From NCBI GenBank assembly GCA_935421135.1, contig OW285187.1, positions 25,606,429 through 25,670,428 of the forward strand: a stretch of 64,000 bases of DNA, in the 5' to 3' direction. A program made the translations under genes and the position numbers. Shown one piece after another: positions 35,736 through 48,479 of this stretch. How positions within the stretch are numbered: position 1 is the first letter of the stretch; each line of letters starts with the position of its first letter. Under the pieces are notes generated by a model. That model did no database searches, was not told where the DNA came from, and saw nothing but the letters and a program-made list of their open reading frames with translations. Source of the DNA: Bugulina stolonifera. Lineage: Eukaryota > Bryozoa > Gymnolaemata > Cheilostomatida > Bugulidae.

Positions 35736-37206
35736 TTATCTCTTCATGATCAAGACCTCGTTGTGTCTTCCAAAGTAGTCTGAAGCGTCGTTATACTCAG
35801 CAGTATAGAACCCAGAGTCGATTGTGTATCTCTCACCATCTCTGGCTAGATCCATCCTCAGCTGTCCAAGCTCTGAAGGAACGTGACGGTATCCAAGGAG
35901 AATGCTGATAAATCTCATGTTCTCACTTGTAGCCCAACCACCGAATGTTCTAAAAATAATTATTAATACAATGTATAATATTAGAGTAAACATATATTCA
36001 ATATGATACCTCATATTACGTGAATGCGTACATGTAGGGAAGTATTTCCATTCACTGAGGAATCTGATGCAAAGGGCCCTGGTGGTTATTTAAGTGGGTA
36101 TACGTAATGACATGACCAGGTTCACTTACTAAAGCTTAAACTATGTTTTATAAACAGATTTATAATACAAATCAGTCTGTAGTGTGAACATTGCAAGTAA
36201 AAAGTAAAAATAACTGATTTGACTTTTATGAACAAGCAATGCTGCTCAAGGTAATTGGTTTCAGTTAATGTACAGAAGATGATATATGAGTAAGAGTATA
36301 GATTACCTGACGTAGCACTGAATCCGTGGCATGGCCTTGATCTCCACGGTTGGGTCATTAGGTGTGGGTGGATTTCGACTGTAGTTTTGTGGGATCATAT
36401 ATCTCATGTGTACCTCATTCTTGGTGTGCATCTTCAGGAGTGGAACTGTCATGTTCATAGTCTGGTCTGTAGAAAGAATATAAGCACTTCATGGAATTAT
36501 CAACAGATTTCTGGTTCAGCAAACTATCAATAGCCACTATGTAAGCATTATAAAACACTCAACAAGACAGGATCATCCAATGTACATTTTATAAGAAATA
36601 ACAAGTATTTATGTGTATTTAGAGTACTATTATATAAATCTACTTACTTTGGTTGTTAACTCCAAGGAAGTAGTATTGGAGTTTTACGTTGGCTCCTTCG
36701 GTAAACTCGTGATGTTCCCAGAAGTCCACAGACATCTTGTCGATCTTAGCAGAAGCATACACTGATGGCATGTACTCTCGGAGCTCATATCCCTAAATAA
36801 ATATTTTAATTAAATATTTTATGTCACCTAATTAATAATGAGAATAGAACAAATTTTAGAAGTTGACTTGCCGAATTATTTGCACTTCTTTGAAATTCAT
36901 AACCTCCTGTGAAATAATAATGGAGTCCTACAACTCGCATTCGAATTAAATTGGAATTGAGAAAACAAGTTACTGAAAGTGAAGCTTCCTCCATAATAAT
37001 AAATATAAAAAAGAGATACTTGTATTGAAATCAGTAGCACTTACGTTGAATTTCTTGATCACTTTGTACTTGGGGCATTCAGCCTCTCCACAGAAGTTTG
37101 GTCTGGTGTAGTCGTCGGTTTCGGTTCGACTGCCAAAGCCCCATGATATAGCAGATGTTAGCTGAAGTACAGCAAGAGTAACGGCAAGAAAGCTGAGAGA
37201 TCTCAT
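35736..37206 (-). CDS. Secreted SOUL/HEBP-like heme-binding protein, gamma-1
   Basis: Exons in transcript order are 37206-37045, 36792-36648, 36466-36307 and 35949-35736, giving 226 aa, phases 0, 1, 2. Signal peptide 1-19, then C39 and C44. SOUL motifs: GYELREYMPSVYASAKID, FWEHHEFTEG, YYFLGVNN, NMTVPLLK, NPPTPNDP and TFGGWAT, ending EVLIMKR. The gamma genes have a third cysteine at residue 153 (QCYVR), where the alpha and beta genes have tyrosine. NMT and NYS sequons are present. Exon 4 has unusual residues (ENMRFISILLGY) compared with gamma-2. The promoter lacks the CRE-like element found in the other type I genes. Confidence 0.92.
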
Positions 37207-37268
37207 GATGATGTTGTATTGCTATGGTAGAAGACAACAAGAATACTGTAACTTGTCAACAACCCTTC

Positions 37269-37294
37269 CTTTTATACTAGAGCCATCTTATTGG
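37269..37294 (-). promoter_or_regulatory. Shortened promoter of gamma-1, CRE-like element deleted
   Basis: TATAAAAG (37276-37269) and CCAAT (37294-37290) are present on the minus strand. They are 14 bp apart here and about 40 bp apart in beta-2 and gamma-2. The missing block of about 27 bp contains the TGACATCA element. Confidence 0.8.
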
Positions 37295-37572
37295 TTGATT
37301 AATTTATCACAAGTCATACACATAGGTTTACTCTAGATATGAGTTATTTTGTATACATGTAGATAAAGGCCAATATATATAATATATATACATTGTATAT
37401 ATATATATATAATATACATGTATATTCAGTGTATAATTATATAATAAGCATGCAAGAGTGATACAATGCAAAGAGCATAGTATATTCAGATCAATTCATA
37501 CTTTGAATACCAAAACGTCCATATTGTTGGACTATTAACATATTTTTATAAATGACTATATTATTATAATAT

Positions 37573-38990
37573 TCTTGGGGTGTCCGTATGGTCGAGGGAC
37601 GACCTACTTGCGCAAGTGAAGAGCCTATGAGTGGCGCTAGGCCCTCTACATTACATGAAAGATCGCCAGGTACTTGTAGTTATAGTGTTAACCAAGACGA
37701 CCCATGTGGTCCCGAGCCAACACTTGTTGCTATACTTGAGAAAGAATATGCTCAGTCCTAGTAGATTGTTTGGGCATCAAGGTCGTCCACACTCTAGTGT
37801 GGGTCTTTTTAGTGCGGGTCGTGGCCGTATCAGGCGTGCTCTAGGGTTATAATCACATCGGTTGGCCATGGTGGAGAACTGCTCTATGAAGAGTTCCACA
37901 TCTTGTCGTCCATCATAATTATGTGAGTGTATTAAGGTCTTGTCCGGTCCAGTACATTATCTGCTGGAGCACATCCTTTAGTCAGTCCATTTCGGTAAGC
38001 TTGTCTTGGTAGTAGGTGAGTTGAGTTTGGGTTGTAGGCTGGGTCAGCCTAGTACGACATACTAAGCACTGTCAATCTGTTCTGGGTTCATGATCGGTCC
38101 TATAGTTGAAGAGCCGACATAGACAAGGGCTACATCTACAGAGCCACGACAATAAAGGGTACGTTTAGCTTGTTGCCTTCTAGTAAAGGGTTGCCGGGTC
38201 TGAGTCCAACGTCAATGAGGCTTGAAGTGTGGTCGGCAAGGGCTACATCCGCAGAGCCACGAGGGAACGTGCTTTAAACTCTGTACAGAGCCTCGTGTGG
38301 TTTAAAGCTCCCGAGCCTGAGTCCGACGTCACCTTCTTTCTGCTTCATAAACTGGAAGAGTGTGACCTTGATCTCACCACTGCCACCAATGTAATGGTTT
38401 TTGTGTTATGTGTGTATGTCATCTGGGACGGCCCACCTACAAAAGGTGAAGAGCATAGGAGTGGTGCTAGGCTTTCACCATTACATAAAAGATCGACAGG
38501 TGCTAGTAGTCCAAGGACTAACCAAAACGACCCATGTGGTCCTGAGTTAATACCACCTTGCTATACTGAGAAAGAGTATATAGTTCAGTCTTAGTAGGCA
38601 GTTCGGACATCAAAGTCTGGGACCTTGTTTGCTGCAACGATCTATACTACGAGAGAAGACTCTGTATAAGTAGCATAGAAGTGTCTTTATTGAGATCCAA
38701 GCATCAAGTGATACAATGATAGTAAAAACAATGCACTTTATACAGTATTGAGACTTCCGGAGGAAGTTCCAGTCAAAAAGTTGACGTAGTATGGTTCGGA
38801 AATTGCTCAACAAGATGGGGGCCGGAAGACCGAGGCCAACTCAAAATAGGTCGAGTTTAACAAAAGATGCTTAAAAGCATCAGATTCATATGCAAACTGA
38901 ATTATAGCTAATTCTTAGTGGTCGGCCCTCTTTACATGGGTATAAAAAGGGTATAATTGCTCAGTAATGCATACAACAAGTACATAAAAG
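37573..38990 (-). mobile_element. Truncated LTR retrotransposon with leader sequence
   Basis: Positions 38390-38990 form a 5' LTR on the minus strand, starting at the TGTAATGG end and truncated on the right. It has the CAATAAAGAC signal near 38690 and a weak TATA. On its inner side is TTGGTGGCAGTGG, a likely primer-binding site. Positions 37573-37800 are a fragment of the other LTR. The GC-richer interior (37800-38389) contains two related segments around GGCTACATC-GCAGAGCCACG, at about 38110 and 38240. No gag or pol coding sequence is left. Confidence 0.7.
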
Positions 38991-39094
38991 ATATGTTTCC
39001 GCATAAGCTTAACTTACTTACGATGAATTGTTCATGACCATGCAATGCAGTATGATTGGCTAAGTCTATAGAGTTACATTTACCGGTGCAATAT

Positions 39095-39380
39095 AATATG
39101 AAGATAAACTGATATAAAGTTCACAATAATAATACCTTGTACTTTGGTATAAAATCTGAACTTTAAATTTATGTTCCGACTATTCTCTGATTTGCACCTG
39201 GAGTTACATTGTACATGATCATAGAAAGTGACGTGAGGAGTAAAACTATAACAACGATATGATGTTGATTCTATCATCAAGGTATGATTATAGGAAGAGT
39301 TCATGGAACAAAACTAGCCTAAGTACCTCGACTATTCAAACATAGGCGAGTTAGCTGCCGTGCCACCCCTCAATACTACA
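39095..39380 (-). repeat. Dispersed flank repeat (type II 3' cassette)
   Basis: Reverse match to the sequence downstream of the type II gene. No relic coding exon is recognised next to it. Confidence 0.5.
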
Positions 39381-39384
39381 TGGA

Positions 39385-39790
39385 ACTCCATCTGCAATGT
39401 ACCAAAACTGTTTGAATATTATTAAGTGAAGCAACTTATTTAAAGTTAATACAAATAGTTTATGTGCACAAAAACTACATTTATGCATGGAAGTATCTTA
39501 AACTCTCTTTGATATCGGTCAAAATATGAGAAATGATACCTGGTAATATCATATGATATGACAACCACGTAGTTATAGTATATATTTGCATAATGAATAA
39601 TAATTCATTAATGATACTGCTATTAATAATTAAATTTATTAATAATTATCGTGTTCATGTAATAATATAAAGTAATTAGTATATCATCATCATTTTTATT
39701 GTTTATAATAAATAATAATTACATTATTTATTATAAAAAAAGGCCAAGTCCAAACAACACCTAGAACTAAATGGTTGTAGTAATTAATAA
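39385..39790. other. AT-rich intergenic
   Basis: Very AT-rich with many short AATTATTAAT-type runs. No gene or RNA seen. Confidence 0.5.
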
Positions 39791-39791
39791 A

Positions 39792-39855
39792 GATACTCAT
39801 ACTGATACTCGATACTCATACTGATACTCGATACTCATACTGATACTCGATACTC
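39792..39855. repeat. Short tandem repeat, about 20-bp unit
   Basis: Three copies of a unit close to GATACTCATACTGATACTC. Confidence 0.9.
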
Positions 39856-39945
39856 TACATATTATATATAACTGATATATGCATGTACAAGTGCAATAAT
39901 CATCAACAACACGAACAACGAGATGTAATTTAGCAGTGGTGATTA

Positions 39946-40240
39946 CTAGTCATATTTACCTCGTTCAGACTCACAAAAGACAAGAACTGAAAATTGAAAT
40001 AGAGTATTGAAAATGAAAATCGCAATTACATACACATGTAGTTTTAGTATAATAGTTATGACTAAAGCGTGCCAACATAGTCTGCTGCTAGTAAACTTAG
40101 CTGAAAATCTAACAACATATTTTGGAAGCCAGGCTACTGTAACTGAGGATGACAATACTACAGCTATGAGCGCATCTACAATACTGCCCATAGAGTTATT
40201 GCTCTCTATGATGCTGCCTGAAAGAAGAAAGCACAGAAAA
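39946..40240 (-). other. Exon-like open stretch, unidentified
   Basis: On the minus strand a pyrimidine-rich acceptor (TTTCTTCTTTCAG near 40225) leads into an open frame. It contains SIVDALIAVVLSSSVTVAWL, which could be a membrane segment. A second AG/GT-bounded 27-nt piece near 39960-39987 ends ESERG|GTAAAT. I cannot assign a family or find partner exons, so this may be a gene remnant or chance. Confidence 0.25.
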
Positions 40241-40479
40241 ATCTAAAAGATTGCAAAAAGGTTTTGTTTATTAATTCATAACATGCTCCTGAAATGATTT
40301 TGCTCTCTGCGAAATTTTTATTACAAAAACAACTAAATTACTGAAAAATTCTATACAAGCTACAGCGCGACTTGTTGCGTCTTCATTTTCAAGTTGCGTT
40401 TGAATCAGCATCCAATAGCGTCACAAGATTTAGCGTAGTCAAGAGAGCACAACTCTGTGACTTTCAAGTCAATTCTTGG

Positions 40480-41120
40480 CAGACATGTGCCAAGCAGACA
40501 AATACTCAAGTCAAGAGTCAAGTAAGAGTATACATTCCCGATTGATAAAAAGTAATTTAGAGTCAACTCATCGGATGAAGCAAGTCAAAAGTAGAGTAAG
40601 AGTAAATAAACAGCCATTTTGAAAAGTAAAGTAAGAGTCAAGCAACTAGTGCCAAAATGCTAGAGTCAGAGTAGAGTCAAAAGTACAGCGGTATGTCAAA
40701 GAGAATACCAATGGGAATTTTGTAGAACACAAATTTCTGATGTATACAAGTGTGACAACACACAATAGGTAATACTTAGTGTTAGATCTGATTTTCTGTC
40801 AGTTAAAGTAGTTCTGAGGAACAAAAGCTATTTCAAATTTGCACTTATTATAATTGTAGGTCTGTTTATCTATAAGCCTCTCAGCTTCTTTATGGTGAAC
40901 GAGACTTATTACATAATCACACCAAACCAATAGAGTCATCATTGATAGCTGAGAGATTAGAGTAAAGTAAGAGTCAAGCATCATGCTTTGTAGGAGAGTA
41001 GAATTAAAAGTCAATTCTCAGCTTTCACACAATACAAAAGCACAAGTCAATTAAAAGTAATGAAAAGCTGTTGCTCGAGTTAACTTGAGTCGAGTAAAAT
41101 GACTCGAGTGCCCATGTCTG
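40480..41120. mobile_element. hAT-like MITE between the two gamma genes
   Basis: The 641-bp element has ends CAGACATGTGC / GCCCATGTCTG, flanked by the perfect 8-bp duplication ATTCTTGG (40472-40479, 41121-41128). The interior is rich in GAGTCAAG/GTAAGAGTCAA motifs. CAG ends and an 8-bp duplication fit hAT. No transposase frame is seen. Confidence 0.9.
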
Positions 41121-41189
41121 ATTCTTGGTAACCTGAATAACAGAGTCTGGTTTGAATATGGGCATTAAACAGATGGCATAACCTCTCAT

Positions 41190-41953
41190 AGAAGTCATTG
41201 GTGGAGTTGGAATGATCATCTAACTTGATAATGCTCCTGTGTTACCTTGGCGTAGTTATTGCAGCCTATATTTTATTACTCCCAACACCCAGGTGTTAGT
41301 GATAGTATTGGTATAGAAAAGATACATGCATTTTGAAAACAATTGTTCCAGCCTTCCAAAGAACTGCAATTGGAAGTTGTGCATCATGTCAAAATGAATT
41401 ATTATAAGTAATAGGTTTTAGCATAAATTGACTCTACATGCATAACCATAGTAGCATTGGGAACAGAGAAACTGTTTACTTATTCATGTGATGGAGTAGG
41501 TAAAACCACTGAATTCTCAAACTTGATTTCAGTATTTTAGAATATTAGGGATGAACACATGCTGTACCCCATATATTTTAGCCATCTGTATGTATTTGGA
41601 TGAGACCAGTGTAACTACATCTATTACACAGACAGAGCACACTAGATACTGGTCTAAACTCACAATATTATTATTAGCGCATATTTGAAGATGAATTCAT
41701 TTTATTTATAATTTTCTGGAAATGGAACTATAATAATAAATTCTTATGAGTGATGACAGGAATAAAATCTATCACAATCAGAGAAATCCTCAGCTATGAC
41801 AAACAATATTATCATAAGAATTCATTATCAAATCATTATATTACGAGGTGAAAGAATAAGAATATGTTTCGACAGTGCAAGGTTGCAACTATCGTTTCAT
41901 TGGTCGTTCTGCGGAAGGTTGTTCATTTTGTTGGTTGTTCGAGTGAAAGACGT
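41190..41953. other. Downstream flank of gamma-2
   Basis: Duplicate of 34990-35735. No gene; short plus-strand frames are antisense to exon 4 of gamma-2. Confidence 0.6.
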
Positions 41954-43441
41954 TTATCTCTTCATGATCCAGACCTCGTTGTGTCGTCCAAAGTAGTCTG
42001 CAGGGTCGTTATACTCGGCAGTGTAGAAACCGGAGTCGATTGTGTATCTCTCACCATCTCTGGCCAGATCTCTCTTCAGCTGTTCAAACTCTGTAGGGAA
42101 GTGACTGTATCCAAGGAGACTGCTGCCAAATCCCATGTTCTCACTTGTGGCCCAACCACCGAATGTTCTAAAAATTATAATTATAACTTAGAGTAAATAT
42201 GACAAAATATCGAACTATATATTCAACACGATACTATATTATATGAATGCTTGTACATGTAGGGAAGTATTTCCATTCTGATGCAAAGGGCCCTGGTGGT
42301 TATTTAAGTGGGTATACGTAATGACATGACCAGGTTCACTTACTACAGCTTAAACTATGTTTTATAAACAGATTTATTATACAAATCAGTCTTTAGTGTA
42401 AACATTGCAAGTAAAAAGTAAAAATAACTGATTTGATTTTTGTGAACGTACAATGCTGATCAAGGTAATATTGGTTTCAGTTATTGTACAGATAATTACG
42501 ACGTGTACATGTAAGTAAGAGTATAAACAGTAGTATTTACCTGACGTAGCACTGAATCTTTGTCATTGCTTTGATCTCCACGGTTTGGTCGTTAGGTGTT
42601 GGTGGGTTCTGGCTGTAGTTTTGTGGGATCATGTATCTCATGTGTACCTCATTCTTGGTGTGAATCTTCAAGAGTGGAACTGTCATGTTCATGGTCTGGT
42701 CTGTAGAAAAATATAAGCATTTCATAGAATTATCAACAGATGTCTGGTTCTGCAGGCCATCAATAGCCACTAGGTAAGCATTATAAAACACTCAACAAGA
42801 CAGGATCATCCAATGTACATTTTATAAGAAATAACAAATATTTATGTGTATTTAGAGTACTATTATATAAATCTACATTACTTACTTTTGTTGTTAACTC
42901 CAAGGAAGTAGTATCGGAGTTTTACGTTGGCTCCCTCGGTGAATTCGTTATGTTCCCAGTAGTCCATAGACAGCCTGTCGATCTTAGCAGAAGCATACAC
43001 TGATGGCATGTACTCTCGGAGCTCATATCCCTAAACAAATATTTTAATTAAATATTTTATGTCACCTAATTAATAATGAGAATAGAACCAATTTTAGAAG
43101 TTGACTTGAATTATTTGCACTTCTTTGAAATTCATAACCTCCTGTGAAATAATAATGGAGTCCTACAACTCGCATTCGAATTAAATTGGGATTGAGAGAA
43201 CAAATTACTGAAAGTGAAGCTTCCTCCATAATAACAAATATAAAAAAGAGATACTTGTAGTGAGATCAGCAGCACTTACGTTGAATTTCCTGATTACTTT
43301 GTACTTGGGGCACTCAGCCTGTCCACAGAAGTTTGGTCTGTTGTACTCGTTGGTTTCTGTTCGACTGCCAAAGCCCCATAATGAAGCAGTTGTCAGCTGA
43401 AGTACAGCAAGAGTAACAGCAAGAGCGATGAGAGATCTCAT
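41954..43441 (-). CDS. Secreted SOUL/HEBP-like heme-binding protein, gamma-2
   Basis: Exons in transcript order are 43441-43280, 43030-42886, 42700-42541 and 42167-41954, giving 226 aa with phases 0, 1, 2 and canonical splice sites. The signal peptide begins MRSLIALAVTLAVLQLTTAS. C39 and C44 are conserved and the gamma-specific C153 is present (IQCYVR). SOUL motifs include GYELREYMP, NMTVPLLKIH, NPPTPNDQ and TFGGWAT, ending NEVWIMKR. About 6.2 kb from gamma-1, same strand, with shared introns and flanks, so the pair arose by local tandem duplication. A MITE at 40480-41120 lies between them. Confidence 0.92.
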
Positions 43442-43503
43442 ATTGATGTTGTATTGCTATGGTAGAAGACAACAAGAATGCTGTAACTTGCCAACAACAC
43501 TCC

Positions 43504-43556
43504 CTTTTATACTCTCTGTGCCTGATGATGTCATCACACTCAAGCTACCTTATTGG
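43504..43556 (-). promoter_or_regulatory. Core promoter of gamma-2
   Basis: Minus strand: CCAAT (43556-43552), TGACATCA (43533-43526) and TATAAAAG (43511-43504). This is the complete form that gamma-1 has lost. Confidence 0.78.
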
Positions 43557-44355
43557 TTGATTAGTTTATCACAAATCATACACAAAGGTCTACCCTGGAT
43601 ATGAGTTATTTGGTATAGATAAAGGCCAATAAACATGCAAGAGTGATGCAATGCAAAGAGCATAGTATCCTCAGATCGATTCAAACTCTGAATACCAAAA
43701 CGCTCATGTCGTTAGACTAATAATACTCTGTATGTTTTTATAGCTGACAAAATTACAAATGTAAGTACTTGTAGGCTTTCATTGTAGGTCAACAGGTTAC
43801 AGTAAACAGGTTGGTGTTGTTCCATAAGCATCGACTACATGATTATATAACTATGCTTTTGGTGTGATCTAATTAATAATTTAGCATCCAATGAATGACG
43901 AACTTAATTACATATATATGTATGTAGCCTACATGAAGTAACTGGGTTTACAATTTGAAGATGGCTAAGAAAGCCATGATTTGTAGTTTCTATTAAAGTG
44001 AGCATTTGTCTGTTACCAGTACAAGTTGTGTACTGTGTTACTATACATACGACGGATAGGCTTGTATTAAAACCAAATCATTTGGAACTAAGTCTAAACT
44101 TTGCAACTTTCTGATCCACCCACATGTATCTGACTATACTAATACTATAGAAGTTATTTCATCATAACGTTGTAGGAATCAAGGCCTGAGTTTTCTTCTA
44201 AGCAACCGGTTTCTTAGATGAAAAAAACATGTAAAGATAGTGAAACACAAAACAAAGTACAGGGTCTGCATTTAGAAGATAATGTCACAGATGACAGATA
44301 AAGAAATCTAAAGAGTAAACATTAAAGGCTTTAATGACTGAAGCAGTTCGAGTTT
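43557..44355. other. Upstream flank of gamma-2
   Basis: AT-rich and partly shared with the flanks of other array genes. No gene seen. Confidence 0.5.
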
Positions 44356-44359
44356 GATA

Positions 44360-44815
44360 CAGTTCAGTGATATGACATCACGGCTTGCCATGTCATATCA
44401 TGATATATACATTGCACATGGCATAATGGTTAAGTGTACATGTACTCTGTTGTTCAGCAAAATAGTCTAAATATAGAATATAAACTATATTCACAAGATA
44501 TTCCCAAACAAATGATACCTAGATAATACATTGTATATGGAGATAAACTGATATAAAGTTCACAATAATAATACCTTGTACTTTGGTATAAAATCTGAAC
44601 TTTAAATTTATGGTCCGGCCATTCCCTGATTTGCACCTGATGATCATGATTACAGGGAGTGACATGGACATGAGAGTAAAACAATAAAAACAATATAATA
44701 TGGATTATATTATTATCAAGGTATGATTATAAGAATAGTTAATGGAACAAAACTAACCTGGGTTCCTGGACTATTCAGACATAGGTGAGTTAGCTGCTGT
44801 GCCACCCCTCAATAT
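44360..44815 (-). repeat. Dispersed flank repeat (type II 3' cassette)
   Basis: Reverse match to 52490-52760. Lies downstream of the relic exon 4 at 46280-46450, with a MITE and a SINE between. Confidence 0.6.
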
Positions 44816-44836
44816 TATATCAGACATTGAAGGGAA

Positions 44837-45133
44837 CGGTAAAGGGACATTTCGAAAAAAGCAGTTCGAAACAGGACGTTTCACAACTGGACAGTTCGAA
44901 ACAGGGCAGTTCGAAACTGTGTAGATTACATTTAAAAGAACACAACTTGCAGACAATTAATTTTAACTAATTAATTTAATTAAATAAATAAAAAAATAAT
45001 ATTAAAAATTAAAATTAGTTGAAATCTGGTGGTTTGGGCTTGGGGTTATAGGCGTTTCGAACTGTCCGGTGTTGAACTGTCCACTTTTAAAACGTCCTGT
45101 TTCGAGCTGTCTTTTTCAAACAGTCGCACATTC
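44837..45133 (+). mobile_element. hAT-like MITE, best-preserved copy of the intron 3 family
   Basis: 297 bp, starting CGGTAAAGGGAC and ending GTCGCACATTC. Flanked by the perfect 8-bp duplication GAAGGGAA (44829-44836, 45134-45141). Inverted CAGTTCGAAACAGG / CCTGTTTCGAGCTG arms lie inside. This copy fixes the family ends. Confidence 0.92.
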
Positions 45134-45599
45134 GAAGGGAACTCTATTTACGATGTACCAAAGCTGCTTGAATATTAAGTGAAGCAACTTATTTAAAGTT
45201 AGTACAAATAACGTATGTGCACAAAAGTTTGCTGGATACATGCAAGTATCTTAACATTAAGGAACTCACTTGCATAGTGCATTGCTCAGTGCAGATGTAC
45301 CAATGGAGATGTACCTTCTAGCGCTGGCAGCTGATACCATATCTATTTTATATTCTTACGTAATGCATATAGTCAGGAACATAAATTTATTAGTCAAAGT
45401 TGGTCACTGATTGGGTAACTGTAATAGTTAGCCTCATCTCTAACCTATAAACACCTGCTATTGCTCCCAAGTTTACACAAAATGTCAACTGAAGCTAAAC
45501 AATAATTTATTGACATGTACATGTACATGTATAAAGTATTGTTATACCTGTAACATATAGAACATATTGATACAACACTAGTTATATGGTGTTCTTTAG

Positions 45600-45800
45600 G
45601 CTAGAAATTTTCGAGCAGCCAGAGACTTGTTTCACATCCATGAAAATACCATTCCTGACTGGAGTTTGAACCTGAGACCTCTACGGCACCTAATCGCCTA
45701 GCACAATGAACAGAACATGCTACCCACTACACCATCTCAGCAACATTAAAAAAGAGGAAGCTTCACCAGTGAGCAGTAGATATGCTCTAAGCCAACTGCA
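45600..45800 (-). mobile_element. tRNA-derived SINE
   Basis: On the minus strand an A-box-like TGGTGTAGTGGGTAGCATG (about 45735) and B-box GGTTCAAACTCC (about 45667) are at tRNA spacing. A shared tail (TATTTTCATGGATGTGAAAC) follows. Related copies lie at 62830-63010 (-) and 63300-63470 (+). Confidence 0.75.
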
Positions 45801-46279
45801 CGCAAGGCAACCCTTGTATTATGATTACCTTGATATAGAGTGTTAGGAGTTTGGTTATTCCTTATATTACGATGTTTTTTGGGCAAGCAGCTTTTTTAAA
45901 TAATTATATAACTCACAGATAGGCTCATGCAATAGTTATTAGTAATAAAATCATGGACTAAAGATATTATTTATTATAACTTGACAATAATCTGCTCCAA
46001 TTAAGTTAAGGAATTAAGAGCTGCTAAATATGTGCTAGAATATGTCTATATGTTTTGGTTAGAGTTTGGGGTAAGAGCAGACAACTTACAAAATTAAGAG
46101 AAGGCAACTCCCTGTTAGCTTCATTATAACACAATTGTATGACAATTGTTGTCAAGTATCTAGTATAAAGAAATGCCCCACTTATGGATTTGTAGAATGT
46201 TCAATCAAGTGCATGTGCTGTGAGTCTCAGGGCACCTGCTATGTATATACATGTATATAGGAAGTGAAGCCTTGGCTTC

Positions 46280-46450
46280 GCAATATCACCTCTCTAAGTC
46301 TTGCACCAAAGTTTGAGAGGAAATCATATTCAGCATACAGAATCTGTGCAATCTTGTGGGGCTGTCTATTAAGATATTGTGACAATGTATTCATTTCATG
46401 TCTATATTGTTCTCCCTGGGCAAAAATTTCATTCCCGAATCCAATAAACC
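46280..46450 (-). pseudogene. Relic exon 4 of a type II SOUL-like gene
   Basis: The minus-strand reading has FGNEIFAQGEQYRHEMN, PHKIAQILYAEYDF and FGARLREVI, covering nearly all of type II exon 4. The stop after the final residues is lost, so the frame runs on into flank sequence. Type II 3' UTR similarity follows at about 46160-46215. Upstream exons are not found. Confidence 0.8.
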
Positions 46451-46499
46451 ACTCGGGATCGAAAATACTCAATTGTCTATATCCGTATACCTCTGTACA

Positions 46500-48475
46500 T
46501 ACGCATGTACACTGTACATGTAGCGTATATTTACTAACTACCAATCTTGACACGAATCCTGGCTTTCCTTCATATTCCCGAGCAGTTCCCTTTTGTTTGT
46601 AATGTATTTTGTCTATTTCTTAGCCAGTGCTCAAACATCTGTTATCTGACACAATCTTTGGACATTCCAACCAACAAACAGTGGACTTTTGCTCATCTTT
46701 TATTTGTACTTTGCATTTACTGTAACTTCCCAGCTGCCCACTACAAAAACATTTGAACTAGATACAAACTAACCCAGAGTAATAGCAACTGATTTGTTAT
46801 CTTTATTTTCAACACTGATTCCAGTATTAAATAAAATGCTGCATGAGATTATTATTCTTTGACAGATATTATTTTAGTAGACATATTATGTAATATGCTA
46901 TGACTGAGGCAGAGTGCATGTGCCAATTTGTAGGCTATATATAATATACATAAAATATATAAAAGCAGAAAGAGTCCTATAAATTATTGTCTGTTAAATT
47001 TTCAACATTAAAAATAAAATTAAATGCAAGATTAATGATGTTTGATGAATACTAATTTGATGTGTGGGCAGTTTATGCAATCTGTGTAAATAGTTACATG
47101 TGCCAATTTAAATAGATGCATCGAATATACAATTAGACAAGTAAAGGGAATTCTATAAATTACATCTGTTTATTTACATTGAAGTACACCTGCACCTTTC
47201 TACTTATCATTTAATAATAATAATAGACCCTGACCCTGGACAGTAAACTGTAAAAAATCGATTAACTCAATAAGAATGACAGTGTTTATGCCAAGTGATG
47301 TTACACAACTGGATCTGGTCTAGTCAAGTATGGTGTGGTACCATACAAAGTGTACATGTAGAAACTTTACTAGCTGGTAGTACCAAGGCACATGTACACG
47401 GTAATGGAAAAATTTTTCTGAAGGCTATATAACTCCAGTACTATACTGCCTAATATCTGCTGCTCTGCTACTAAAGGTCATGTGAGTATTTCTGAGAATA
47501 TCAACATTGGTTTGCTGTACAATATTTATACAAAAGTGATAAGCAGCTGTACATGTTAATTATAGTGTCTGTAGAGCCTTAGGAGTTGTGTTCTCATCTA
47601 CATGTACAATCATGTAGTTAGTGAAGCATGTTATCATATAACACAACAGTAGTTGTTATGTTATGGATGAACTCATGTACATCACACAATGTATCTTCAA
47701 TCTGTGTAGAACACTTTTTATGTGATATAGTAGCCGTTGGACTGCAGTATAATCCAACTATTCACTCTCACTGACGCAGTACTGTAGAGGCCTTCATAGG
47801 CATAGTATTCGTGTTCATGTTTAGGCGGACATATAAGAATATGTTATTTCATTTTCTCATGTGGTTATGAAACTCTTACAGACATATTTTGGTAAATGCT
47901 CATAAGACATCATTTTAGCAATGATGTCTTGCCTACAATAAATAATAATGACCTCTCAGTAGCACATCCATGTACTTGGACATAAATTCAATTACTGCAG
48001 GTGACCTGAAAAACTAACTTTACTAGGCAGTCAAATCTTCTAAAATCAGCTACTTCAATGGTATACACTATAGGCTAGAGGGTGTCTTAGCAAATACAGA
48101 GTAAAAAATTTGTACCTGTAGGTCAGAAATAATTTAATTCTGTTTTTGCTCAAACCCAACAAACTCACAGTCTTGTTTGTGCTTTCAAAGTTAAGCCAGT
48201 GCTATTTGTCAGCTGAAAATAAGGATTTGCTATGTTTGAAGACAATACAATGTGGTTACCTCTTAGCTTTGCATACCTATTTGATAACTGTTGTAGCCTA
48301 CATGTACAATATAACTACATATAATATACATGTGTGTTGAAATAGTATTATAACAATCCGGAAGCTACTTTTGGGGAACTGATTAAATTTTGAAGGTATT
48401 TGTCAAGGTGCATAGTATTTTGCAGGGTTGAAACCCAGGGTTGCTTGGCTACATTATGTCAAAGTTGAAAGCACG
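46500..48475. other. Filler between type II relic and dispersed repeat
   Basis: Parts match 11400-12000 and 25300-25990. Positions about 47290-47830 are an inverted duplicate of 32930-33420. No gene seen. Confidence 0.5.
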
Positions 48476-48479
48476 TCAT

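Noticed and set aside
38229..38594. 121-codon open frame
   Set aside because: Lies across the LTR and leader of a retrotransposon fragment, is not gag- or pol-like, and crosses the LTR boundary.
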